A DNA stretch of 64,000 bases, from contig CM034241.1 in NCBI GenBank assembly GCA_019916065.1, positions 18,279,228 through 18,343,227 of the forward strand, given 5' to 3'. Below are positions 1 through 9,585 of this stretch, in pieces; positions within the stretch are counted from its first letter, which is position 1; every line of letters begins with the position of its first letter. Below the pieces are notes generated by a model. That model made no database searches and was not told the DNA's origin. It saw only the letters and a list, made by a program, of their open reading frames with translations. The DNA is from Vitellaria paradoxa (taxonomy: Eukaryota; Streptophyta; Magnoliopsida; Ericales; Sapotaceae). The position numbers and the translations under genes are program-made.

Positions 1-1408
1 TATTAGTTAGTTCAAGATACTTCAAGGCTTGCATGCTCGCAAGGTCGATGGATTGTGTAGACCTTTGTGCTACCTAAACCATCAACGAGTTTTAGGACGG
101 CTGCTCAAAACTCTTAGATGTATGGACTTGGCCTAGGGAAAAAGTGGCTATCTATATGAATTGACCCGTGGATCAAATAAACCTTTTTCACGTCCTTGCA
201 AAGGTTACAAACAGTTTACAAGAGGTGGCCAACCTCGTCGCTTCCCTTGATTGTTCAACTTTGTAGTGGGAATTATATTTCATCCCAAGTTTTTAGTTCA
301 ATTGTAATAGATCCAAACAAATAATCAAATCAATCAATCAACCACAAGAAGAAGAAGAAGAAGAAGTAGAAGAAGAAGAATAAAACTGGATTGATGACCG
401 GGAAACTCTTACCAAAATGGTAAGTCAAAATTCAGGATTTGATCTCAGAGACCACCCCAAAAATCTTTACTCTAAACTGGCTACAAAGCCTTGTATGCAA
501 TAGACTAACTTGAACCTATTCTGCAAACTCTTTGCCTGACTCCTCAATGCACCATGACTAGGTGAAGAGCACTCACCGACTCCTCAGTGAGAACACAAGT
601 CTTGAACTCCCACTTCAAGGTCAAAGAATGTTAAGAACTCCTTCAAAACATTGCATAGAACATAAAAGAAATTGCTAAGAATATCAAGCTCAAACACTAT
701 CATGATGCTCTCGAAATATGTCTATCTTAATCGCATCGTCCTTAAAGGTCTAAATTTGAGCACATATATTTATATACATAGATCATGAAGAAGTTTTACC
801 CCACCTAGTGGGAAAAGGCTTAGTTTGGTTTGGTTTGGTTTGGTTAAGTTAGATCATGAAGAAGTTTCAATTCAAATAGAATTTTGATACGAAAATTTCT
901 TCGTGCTCGAAGCCTTGCACTACTTGCTGGCTCCTTCAAGGTTGCAAGTTTGCAGGATACTCGAACCCTGACCTAGTCATTCCTTGTCCTCCTACCTTCA
1001 CCGTATGGCCTTACAGCCTGCTCAAGCCTTTGGCTTGCCTTCTAGTTGTTCGATCTTATCTTCGGAGCAGTAAAAATTGCATTTGAGCTTGAATATCTTT
1101 TTGATTTGGCTTCAATGATATCCGAAGTGCATTTGAACTTAAATATCCTTTATTTAAGATAACTCTAACTCTATTCTAGACATCCTAGCATATCTAGAAC
1201 TCGATGCAAATCTAATCTATTCAAAATACAATTTTCTAAAAGATAACTCAATATAATTAAAATCCTAACAAGAAAAGGAAATCACAATGATAAAAGGTCA
1301 AGGAATTTGCCAACTTAAATTTAGACTACTATTTTTGAATGATGTGTCTAAAATAAGATTGCCTCGGTAGATGTGTGAATAGGTGGTTTAGCAAACAATT
1401 CATGTTAT
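1..1408. other. Intergenic, LTR-like debris with AAG and TTTGG microsatellites
   Basis: No convincing open frame is visible. An (AAG)n run lies near 343-380. From about 390 to 1340 the text resembles, in order and phrasing, the plus-strand view of the LTR at 7579-8465: a stretch with 'gaccacccc', short leader-like blocks, then an AT-rich tail. I infer a decayed copia-type LTR but cannot fix its ends or find a duplication, so this is a weak call. A 53-bp RTE tail insertion lies inside it and is listed separately. Confidence 0.3.
797..849 (+). mobile_element. 53-bp 3'-end stub of an RTE-type LINE with 18-bp TSD
   Basis: The insert contains CCCCACCTAGTGGGAAAAGG followed by a (GGTTT)n tail. CACCTAGTGGGATAAGGC-like sequence followed by a short tandem tail is, from memory, the conserved 3' end of plant RTE LINEs. 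It is flanked by a perfect 18-bp duplication, TAGATCATGAAGAAGTTT (779-796 and 850-867). This is an extremely 5'-truncated target-primed insertion. An RTE endonuclease remnant lies at 47.1-48.0 kb in the same window. Confidence 0.8.
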
Positions 1409-1818
1409 GGAAAATTACACTTTCCTTAACATTTGGCTAATTACAAATAACTTTTCCCAATGTTTGGAATTTAATCTCACACCTTTTTTTTTTTCAAATG
1501 TTTGTCATAACTAAATATTTTCATCAATCTGGCCATTAATATTAAATGAAAAGTAGCGAGGTCGCATTGAGAAACCATGTGAGATATCTCTTTCACCCTT
1601 TTAGACTATATAAATTGTCGAAAACACTATTGAGATCCTTGAAAGTTAACAAATAACAATGTGGAAATGGAATAATTCACAATATTTTTACTTTATTATT
1701 TTCCATTTTGATTTGTTGGTTTCAATTTTGGAGATGGAATTGGACCATAGTTTGAAAAGATAAAAGGCATTTTTTAATGTTTAAATATCTTAATGGCTTT
1801 TAAACATTTTATTTAGTC

Positions 1819-2003
1819 AGTTGAGAAACAAGAAAGAAAAAAAAAGAAAAGAGTGAATGAATTTTTCTCTTCTCCCTAAGGTCTTATTTATAATCCAAAA
1901 CTTACATCACATAAGGAAAGAAACCAAGACGAGGAAATATCCTAATTAATCCTATATCAATCCAAAATAGAAAATAAAATCATATCACTCCTAAATTCTA
2001 ACA
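1819..2003 (-). repeat. 3' LTR of the copia element
   Basis: 185 bp, matching 6975-7159. In minus sense it begins TGTTAG and ends CTCAACT, so the last base departs from the usual CA in both copies. The polypurine tract AAGGGAGAG (minus) lies immediately inside at 2004-2012, directly against the pol stop codon. Confidence 0.93.
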
Positions 2004-2010
2004 CTCTCCC

Positions 2011-2808
2011 TTAAGCTGGAGCATATAAGTCAAAAATGCCCAGCTTGGATGAGAGATTCTGAAATGAAGACCGAGGCAATGGTTTTGTGAGAAGATCAGC
2101 CAATTGAGAAGAGGATCGAACAAACGGAGTGCTCAACTCTTTACGAAGTAATAAATCCCGAATAAAATGGCAATCAACCTCAATGTGTTTGGTACGTTCG
2201 TGAAACACAGAAATAAAGATGGCAGCTTGATTGTCACAATGCATAACCATAGGAGCAGGAACATCAACACCAAAATCCTGAAGTAGTGAATGAACCCAGA
2301 GCATTTCAGAGGCAGTATGAGCCATAGCACGATACTCAGCCTCAGCACTTGAACGAGCCACAACTTGTTGTTTCTTGCTACGCCAAGTAACTAAATTATT
2401 ACCAACAAAGGTATAGTAACCCGAAGTGGACCTTCGATCATCACGATTTCCAACCCAATCAGTGTCACTATAGCCGGTCACCAACAGAGAAGAAGGACGA
2501 TAAAATAAACCATGACCAGGAGCACCCTTCAGATAACGTAAAATACAACAGACTGCTTCAAAGTGGGTGTCACGAGGAGCATGCATAAATTGACTGACAA
2601 TATGGACCGCATAAGTAATGTCAGGACAAGTGACTGTGAGATAAATCAACTTCCCTACTAGTCGTCGATATCGACTCACATCAGAAAATGGTGAGCCAGT
2701 AGTAGCATCAAGTTTAACAGAGGCATCCATGGGAGTTTCAGCAGGCCAAGAACCAAGTAAGCCAGTCTCAGATAAAAGATCTAAAACATACTTGTGCTGG
2801 GAAAGCAC
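2011..2808 (-). CDS. Copia pol fragment: end of RT and RNase H
   Basis: This 265-codon open segment carries the C-terminal part of the copia polyprotein. Diagnostic blocks are the SRYRRLVGKLIYLTVTCPDI region, the RNase H start YSDTDWVGNRDDRRSTSGYY, SSAEAEYRAMA, HCDNQAA and the closing ADLLTKPLP. The RNase H acidic positions (D in YSDTDW, E in AEAEYR, D in HCDNQAA) are present. It is in the same frame as the RT segment upstream but separated from it by one in-frame TGA near 2824. The stop at 2011 abuts the polypurine tract, as expected for the natural end of pol. Confidence 0.9.
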   Translation of the reverse strand: MLSQHKYVLDLLSETGLLGSWPAETPMDASVKLDATTGSPFSDVSRYRRLVGKLIYLTVTCPDITYAVHIVSQFMHAPRDTHFEAVCCILRYLKGAPGHGLFYRPSSLLVTGYSDTDWVGNRDDRRSTSGYYTFVGNNLVTWRSKKQQVVARSSAEAEYRAMAHTASEMLWVHSLLQDFGVDVPAPMVMHCDNQAAIFISVFHERTKHIEVDCHFIRDLLLRKELSTPFVRSSSQLADLLTKPLPRSSFQNLSSKLGIFDLYAPA

Positions 2809-2823
2809 AAGTCCTGTGTTGGA

Positions 2824-3573
2824 TCATGCTATTTCAATGCCAAGAAAGTAACGGAGGGCATCCAAGTCTTTGGTGTGAAAGTGGTGACTTAAATGAGTTT
2901 TTAAATCAGCAATGCCTGTGGCGTCATCACTCGAAATAATGATGTCATCAACATATACAATCAACACAATTGTACCAGTAGAGGAATGCAGAGTAAAGAC
3001 AGAATGATCTGACGTAGACCGTTGCAGACCATACTTGAGTAGAACATCACTGAAGCGATCAAACCAAGCACGAGGGGATTGTTTCAGACCATACAAGGAC
3101 CTACGTAACTGGCAGACTAAGTGTTCACTCCCAGGAACCACATAACCTGGTGGTTGATCCATATAAACCTCTTCGTGGAGTTCACCGTGAAGAAAAGCAT
3201 TTTTAATTTTCAGCTAGTAAAGTGGCCAAGATCGACTTACAGCTATAACAAGAAGAATGCGAACTGAATTGAGACGAGCAACTGGAGAAAAGGTCTCTAG
3301 ATAATCAACGCCATAAGTCTGAGTATAGCCTTTAGCAACAAGGTGTGCTTTAAGCTGCTCAACTGACCCATCCAGAAGATACTTGACGTTATAAACCCAA
3401 TGACAGCCCACTGTTTTCTTCCCGGAAGATAATTTGGCTAGGTCCCAAGTATGATTTGCATAAAGTGCCTCCATTTCCTCATCCATGGCACGCTTCCACC
3501 TAGGTGAAGACAACGCTGCTTGATATGAGACTAGAAGGGAGACTAAAGACAAGGCACAAATAAAAGAATACAA
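2824..3573 (-). pseudogene. Copia pol fragment: reverse transcriptase, with in-frame stops
   Basis: The segment reads ARDEEM-like MDEEMEALYANHTWDL, then GCHWVYNVKY, AHLVAKGYTQTYGVDY, ETFSPVARLNSVR, then after an in-frame TAG the blocks NAFLHGEL, SLYGLKQSPRAWF and the catalytic YVDDIII. All are standard copia RT landmarks, and the YVDD residues are intact. Nonsense codons at about 3217 (TAG) and 2824 (TGA) split one frame into pieces. Another, TAA, lies upstream near 3619. All three could come from C-to-T changes on the coding strand. Confidence 0.88.
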
Positions 3574-3959
3574 ACAAGGGGAAGCACGATGATATGAAAC
3601 AAATTTAGCAAGAGGATGTTAGGTGCAAGCACGCTTACATCGACGTAGAGCAATGGGTAAATCATCATTAGAGGGAGATGGAGCAGAGGTTTGGACCTCA
3701 GACAAATCTGATGAGTTGGATGGGCCATAAGAAACAACATGTCTATTCTGATCCCACTGGTGTACCTGTAACTGATTTTGCTGAGATTCCTGCACAAAAG
3801 GGTGAGAAAAAGATAAAGGTAATGTAGGACTAGGGTTTCCCGGACTAGTCTTCCCCTCACGAGTAGGATATGACTCCCCCTGAATGCTGGACAGTAAGTC
3901 ATGGGATAATTGAGTCCTAGAGTCAGAGAAGAAGGGTGTGGATTCAAAAAAGGTAACAT

Positions 3960-4745
3960 TAGAACTTACAAAATACTTACAAGAAGGTGGGTGATAATAA
4001 CGGTACCCTTTCTAAGTATGAGAATAGCCTAAAAACATGCATTTTCAAGAACGAGGAGATAACTTATCTAAACCAGGATCCAGAATATGAACAAAGGCCA
4101 CATAACCAAAGACTCGAGGAGTAAGAGGAAAAGAATTACCCTCAGGATACAAGATAGAAAAGGGAGACTTGTTATCTAACACAGCAGATGGCATCCTATT
4201 AATGAGAAAACAAGCAGTGAGAATAACATCCCCCCAAAAAGGTTTGGACACATGCATATTAAACATCATAGTACGAGCAAACATCGAGCAAATGACAATG
4301 TTTGCGCTCGGCGACACCATTTTGTTGGGAGGTATGAATACATGTGGTCTGATGGATAATATCCCGATCAGTACAAAAGGTTTCCATAACAGATTATACA
4401 TATTCTAGAGTGTTATCTGATCAAAATATTTTGATACATTTGTTAAATTGGGTAAGAATCTCATTATAAAAGCGAGTCACAATGTATGGTAAATCAGACC
4501 TCTGTTTCATCAAAAATAACCAAGTCATGCGGGAACAATCATCAACAAAAATAACAAAATATTGAAAACCATTAATACTAGTAATTCGAGATGGTTCCCA
4601 AATATCAGTATGAAGTAAATCAAAAGGTTTTGGTTGACGACTGACACCATGACTAGAAAAAGAACTGCGGTGGTGCTTGCCAAGCTGGCAAGCCTCACAA
4701 TCTAGACTCGATACAGGACTTAAATGAGAAATGACAGACTTCAAT
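3960..4745 (-). pseudogene. Copia pol fragment: integrase core and C-terminal region
   Basis: Minus-strand blocks include CEACQLGKHHRSSF (GAG pre-integrase/zinc-binding side), LLHTDIWEP and YFVIFVDDCSRMTWLFLMK, which carry the first two acidic residues of the integrase triad. A frame change follows, then NGVAERKH and SKPFWGDVILTACFLINRMPS. Two overlapping frames are needed to read through about 4270-4420, so at least one frameshift lies there. Function is lost in this copy. Confidence 0.85.
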
Positions 4746-4780
4746 TTATTTAATGAGGGATGCCCAAAACGAAAATGCCA

Positions 4781-5560
4781 TTAGAGTGGAGAGACTGTCG
4801 CACTCAAAGCAGGTGAAGAGGCAGTAGAAAAGCTAGATGGATCAAGATAGTAGAGCCCGTCTTTCTTATGCCCCAAACCAATCGTCCTCTTGTTCTTGAG
4901 GTCCTGAAATACACAAGAGGTAGGAGAAAAGGTTACAGAACAATGTAAGGATTTGGTTAATTGGCTAACAGAAAGTAAATTGAATGAAAAATTAGGTACA
5001 TAAAGACACTGAGGTAAATGAATTGAAGGATGAGGAGAAATAACTCCTTGTCCTTGTACAGGTCGGGAAGATCCATTAGTTAAAACAACATGATGATTAA
5101 TGGGATCTAAATGAGAGAATAAGGAGGATTTACCAGAAATATGAGAGCTTGCACTAGAATCAATGACCCAGGAAGATAGAGTGGAAGCAGTACAAGTGAT
5201 ATTACCTGAATTTGCCAAGGTAACAGTGGAAGTAGATGGATGAGGTTTCCGAAGGGTTTGCAATAGCTCACTCAATTGGGTAACAAGATCACTGTTGGAA
5301 CTTGAAGGTTCTGAAGTAGTGTGTGTCGACTGGGTGGACGTGACAGGAGTAGAACCATCTGACACATGATGAGCTTGATCCGGTTTACCATACTTGGCCC
5401 AACAATAAGGCTCGGTGTGATTGGTACGACCATAGTTAGAGCACTTCCGATCCCCTCGCCCTTGAGAAGAGCGACCACCACGTGATGAGCCTTGAGAAGA
5501 ATGACCACGTCCACGCATACTACCACGAAAGGCTCCTGTAGCAGTGTCAGTGGAGATCAA
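4781..5560 (-). pseudogene. Copia gag C-terminus (zinc knuckle) and protease
   Basis: An RG-rich stretch precedes a CCHC-type knuckle (CSNYGRTNHTEPYCWAKYG). A Ser/Thr-rich linker follows, then the aspartic protease block WVIDSSASSHISG. Most copia proteases have D-S-G-A or D-S-G-C at the active site; here the third residue is Ser, so catalytic competence is doubtful. The segment ends with PNFSFNLLSVSQLTK, the conserved protease C-terminal block. Confidence 0.85.
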
Positions 5561-6229
5561 GGTAGATGTTTCAGAAGTAGTGGCCTGACTTTGAGTATGA
5601 TGACCTATCGCAAAAGGCGAGAGTAAGCATTAGCAGCTGTAGGTAAAGTCTCACTAGCAAGAATTTGATCTTTGAAGCCACGTAGGTCAGAATCAAGCCC
5701 AGAGAGAAGGGAGGCAATCATAAAATCTTCCCAGTGTCGCTTTTGTTGCTCAAGATCAGTAGTAAAAGGCCTATACTATAACAGTTGATCCCAAAGGTTC
5801 TTAAGGACACTGTAATATTCTTAAAGAGGACGACCACCCTGTTTGGTTGCAAATATATGCTCATATAACTCAAACACTCGTGAGACATTACTCTGTTGGG
5901 AGAATGAGTCAGCAAGAGAATCCCAGATTTTCTTTGAAGAATCACAAAACTCTACCGTAGTGGCAATGTGGGGCTCAAGACTGTGCCATAACCAGCCCAT
6001 AACAACAATCTTCACTCAACCAATCATCATACTCAATATTATCTAATTTGGGTGGAAGATCAGTAAGAAATTTCAATTTCTTCTTCCCACGAAAAAACAC
6101 CTTTACAGCATGGGCCCAAGCCAAATAGTTTAATCCATTTAATTTCTTAGAAGTAATCGATCAAGGAACATCTTCATCTTTCATTAATATTGATTTCGAT
6201 TCAATAACATTAACTTTCCGTTCAACCAT
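5561..6229 (-). pseudogene. Copia gag N-terminal region
   Basis: The likely start is the ATG at 6229 (minus), reading MVERKVNVIESKS, followed after a stop by KLNGLNYLAWAHAVKVFFRG and LKFLTDLPP. That is the usual N-terminal gag block of plant copia elements (retrotran gag family). Several stops and frame changes follow between 5560 and 6100, although the pieces (e.g. FELYEHIF) remain recognisable. Confidence 0.75.
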
Positions 6230-6974
6230 GAATGATAAACAGGAAACCGAAATCAACAAGGGAAAGAATTACCAAATCAACAATTAAGATACCAACGAGA
6301 ATAGGGTAAAACTAGATTAGTAGAGCATCAACAGGCATTAGCATATCAGCAACCGTAAATAGAATCAGCAATAAATCATCAGCAACAAAGGAGCAAACCA
6401 TATCAATTAGTAAGAAAGAACTAGATTAGAAGCAGTAAGAAAACCAGATCAATCAGCATCACAGGACATTAACATATCAGCAGCAGAACATCAGCAACGA
6501 AGAAGCAAACCACAGCAATCAACAAGGAGGAATCAAATCAAGACACCAACGAGGAAGCATCACAGATTAGCAACAGCAGAGAGAACCATCAGCGAAGGGA
6601 ATCTAGATCAGGAACAAATCACACCAACAATAAGGAAGAACCAGATTAGGAGCAACGGGATGACTCTCCTACTTCAGGTGAGTATCGCCGTTCGACACCG
6701 GAGAGACGCCGGAGGTTCACGCACCTACACGCGCCAAGAGGAAGCCGGCATGTGAGGACTGGGCAGCAGCGGCAAACAGCACGTGAGGGCGCGTCAGTGC
6801 TACTCCGGCGACGTGCTCAGGTGGGTGAGGGTCGTCGGCAGCCGGCGACTCTCCTAGGATGGTCAGCGATCAATTCCGATGATCGGAGGACCGATCGGCG
6901 GTGAGACAGAAGTTCCGACCCCTTTCTGCCCTAAATTTTTTTTTTTATTATTATGTAATAGTGCTCTGATACCA
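6230..6974 (-). other. Copia 5' untranslated leader and primer-binding site
   Basis: The PBS (plus-strand gctctgatacca at 6963-6974) touches the 5' LTR. Between it and the gag start lies a non-coding leader. Its LTR-proximal third is GC-rich (about 6700-6900); the rest is a low-complexity series built from 'atcagcaac' and 'aagcaaacca'-like words. No open frame is seen. Confidence 0.75.
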
Positions 6975-7159
6975 AGTTGAGAAACAAGAAAGAAAAAAAA
7001 TGGAGAGAGTGAATGAATTTTTCTCTTCTCCCTAAGGTCTTATTTATAATCCAAAACTTACATCACATAAGGAAAGAAACCAAGACAAGGAAATATCTTA
7101 ATTAATCCTATATTAATCCAAAATAGAAAATAAAATCATATCACTCCTAAATTCTAACA
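6975..7159 (-). repeat. 5' LTR of the copia element
   Basis: 185 bp. It matches 1819-2003 except for about six substitutions, indicating a fairly recent but not brand-new insertion. It is followed by the TSD TAGTC at 7160-7164. Confidence 0.93.
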
Positions 7160-7282
7160 TAGTCTAAATGGGTAGAAAAGATATCTCAGTTGATTTTTTC
7201 CACGTTAATCACACTACTTTCCATTTAATATTGATAGCTTGATTGACAAAAAGATTTAGTTGTGACAAACATTTGAAAACAA

Positions 7283-7304
7283 TAATTACCAAAAAAAAAA
7301 AAAA
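7283..7304 (+). mobile_element. 22-bp retroposed poly(A) stub with 10-bp TSD
   Basis: TAATTACC plus A14 is inserted in the right arm of MITE copy 1. It is flanked by TTGAAAACAA at 7273-7282 and 7305-7314. The tail TTACC(A)n equals the 3' end of the L1 and SINE copies elsewhere in this window. Confidence 0.65.
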
Positions 7305-7578
7305 TTGAAAACAAGAGGTGTGAATGTAAATTTCAAATGTCGAGGATAAGTACCTCTAATTAGCCAAATGTTGAAGTAAGATAAGTGAAATTTACCATTT
7401 ATATTAAATTGTCAAATGACTAAAATCTATTACTTGGCTGTAATCATCTGGTTATGTTTTAACTTGCTATATTTGTTTCTGATCTACTGTTTGGCTTTGA
7501 GGGGAAACTGTGTATTTGTCAACTGATTCTTGCACTCTTTTAAAATGGTGTATTTTTTATTTTTTTTATTTTTCTTAA

Positions 7579-8465
7579 TGAAAATTTTTGAATCACCCAA
7601 ACCAATCAACCAATCACAAAAATAACGAACACAAGATTGATAACAAAGAAATCCTTTACCAACAAGTAAAGATAAAACTCCGGGTCCGATTTCGAAGACC
7701 ACCCAAACTTCCACTATATAATTAGGTTACAAGTACCCACTCAAAATCTCTACAACTCTCGCACGACTTCTTTCAAGCACTTGCTCGAATCCTCGACACA
7801 CCTAGACCAAGTGGAAACGAACTTTCTAACTCCTTAGAAAGTAAACAGACTTAACCAAGAATAATAGAAATAAGAAAAAGAGCTATAAGCTCACAAGGAA
7901 AAATTCTCTCTCTCCCAAAACTCTATAATATGCCCCTCTCGTCCCATCTTGTACATTAAGCTTGGGTGCATATATATAGACTTACACATCCTATTCCAAG
8001 CAAAATCCTATTCTAATTAGGACTCAAATAAATAAGTAAAATCCTATTCTAATTAGGACTCAAATATACAAGCAGATTTCCTAAACGGAAACAAAATCTT
8101 CTATAACTCGAACCATCAGTTTCCTTACGTGCTCCCTATGGGGTCTACTGCCAAAAGGTCGAACCAGCGTACATCCTACGGGCTCCCAGCGCCATGTGGC
8201 GCAGCCGCGCGCTCCTTGCGTGCTGCCTGCGCGGTACACTGAATTTTTGCGCGTGTATTTCCTAATCTGTGCAGTCTTCTTCTTTACTCCTAATTGGACT
8301 TGGATTGCAATATTGCGGTTATGAACTTTTGGAAACTTGCCCATTATGAAAAATCTTCAATTTAGGAAATATGCAAATCTTCATCTTTCTTCAATTTAGA
8401 AAACATTCAAATTTGCCACATTTAATTTAAGATTTTGTATGGATTTGCCACTAAAAAACCTTACA
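7579..8465 (-). repeat. 3' LTR of the gag-only element
   Basis: 887 bp, nearly identical to 11730-12617. It contains a GC-rich block at about 8150-8235, unusual for this AT-rich window. The 87-codon minus frame at 8081-8344 lies wholly within the LTR and is not treated as a gene. Confidence 0.92.
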
Positions 8466-9585
8466 ATCTCCCCCTTGGCAATTCCATATCAAAATTTAAA
8501 TTAAATTTCAAAATAAGATCTGCAACACTTGAACAAACACATCAAGGCATCATACGGCAAAAATTAAATTTTAAAACAACACTCAAGTTCAATTTCCAAA
8601 TCAAGTTCCAAGATCACAAGATAATAAAATCACAAATTTTAAAATTTTCTACTCCCTCTTTATGATATGAATTGACAAGGTCTCAAAATAATAAAAAAAT
8701 GTAACAAAAATAGTCAACACCTTCCGTGTGAATCTCTGTTGGAAATTCTTGTATGGTAGATTTTGTGCACAAAAAAAAATTCGAATATATTTAAAAAAAT
8801 ACTAAAAATTGATAGAAAGTTCATAAAATGGATCAAAGAAATTTTAATTCACCTATATTCAAATACATAAATTTATCATCCAATCCTTATAAATTTAAAT
8901 AAACTAAAATTCATCTTTCCAAATAAATCTTCAAGTCCATGCCATGAGATGAATTAAGCCATAAAATCTAAAGAAAATGCTTGTGCGCGTGTGAGATTAT
9001 GACTAATCAAACATATAGGCTCCCCCTCAATAACTCATTAGATCAAGATATTACATTTGATGCACCAAATGAATTGAGAGCAAAATTTTTTTTTTTATCC
9101 AGCCACAATTCTTCTTTTCTCTCTTTTTTTTTTTTAATCCAACCACAAATTTTCATGCATATCCCTTTCAAGATCCTGATGGCTTTCACACATTTATGGG
9201 TAAGTAGCTTTTCCCTTAACAAGCAACAAGTCATTAAGGAGCTTCTCACTGATCCCACCAGTAACCCTTTTCAAGACAGGATATATATATATATATATAT
9301 ACTTTTTTTTTTTTTGCTCTTCAACATTTTTTAAACGCATCAAACAGTAATTCAAGATCTAGGAGGAAAAAGATATATGCAAAATCAGTCAAGTGTTTAA
9401 GGAAGCACATCAAAATTATGGCAAAGTTCACCAAAACATGTCTTTTCAATTTACATTGAAATACAAATTTTTAATCCATTATAAATTTATTTGACTAAAT
9501 GATTGATGCACATAAAAGGAAATAGAAGTCATAAAATATCTTTAAAACAAATAATGAACTCCTATCTTTCTTTTATTTTTGAAAA
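8466..9585 (-). other. Non-coding 3' internal region of the gag-only element
   Basis: No pol-like frame on either strand. AT-rich, with a (TA)n run near 9281-9300. The reverse complement of this stretch is recognisable at 24.7-25.7 kb, which shows it belongs to the family and was not inserted secondarily. Confidence 0.7.

Larger units (their letters stand above)
1819..7159 (-). mobile_element. Ty1/copia LTR retrotransposon, nearly full length, inactivated
   Basis: Two 185-bp LTRs (1819-2003 and 6975-7159) differ at about six positions by eye. They are flanked by the 5-bp duplication TAGTC (1814-1818 and 7160-7164). On the minus strand the order is 5' LTR, PBS (TGGTATCAGAGC, initiator-Met tRNA type), gag, protease, integrase, reverse transcriptase, RNase H, polypurine tract, 3' LTR. 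Integrase before RT defines copia. The polyprotein frame is broken by stops and at least one frameshift, so the copy cannot encode its own mobility. It inserted into the MITE at 1409-7396. Confidence 0.95.
1409..7396. mobile_element. Long-TIR MITE, copy 1, split by a copia element
   Basis: The left end (ggaaaattacactttcc, then 'aacatttggctaatta') is inverted at the right end (taattagccaaatgtt...gaaatttacc). Removing the copia element and its 5-bp duplication leaves about 640 bp. The same family is present uninterrupted at 14253-14824 in opposite orientation: the internal segment 'tttcaattttgga...ggcatttt' reads as its reverse complement there. No coding capacity is seen, so this is a non-autonomous DNA transposon. 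The superfamily is uncertain because I could not identify a clean TSD. Confidence 0.7.

Noticed and set aside
3543..3959. 138-codon minus frame beside the copia RT
   Set aside because: The real pol frame in this stretch is another one (Ser/Gln-rich linker leading to HPLAKFVSYH); this is an alternative frame.
8081..8344. 87-codon minus frame with a GC-rich middle
   Set aside because: Falls within the LTR; the copy in the other LTR is not conserved as protein (it carries different changes), so it is chance openness.
9281..9300. (TA)n run as an unstable or regulatory site
   Set aside because: Simple microsatellite in non-coding retrotransposon sequence with no supporting context.
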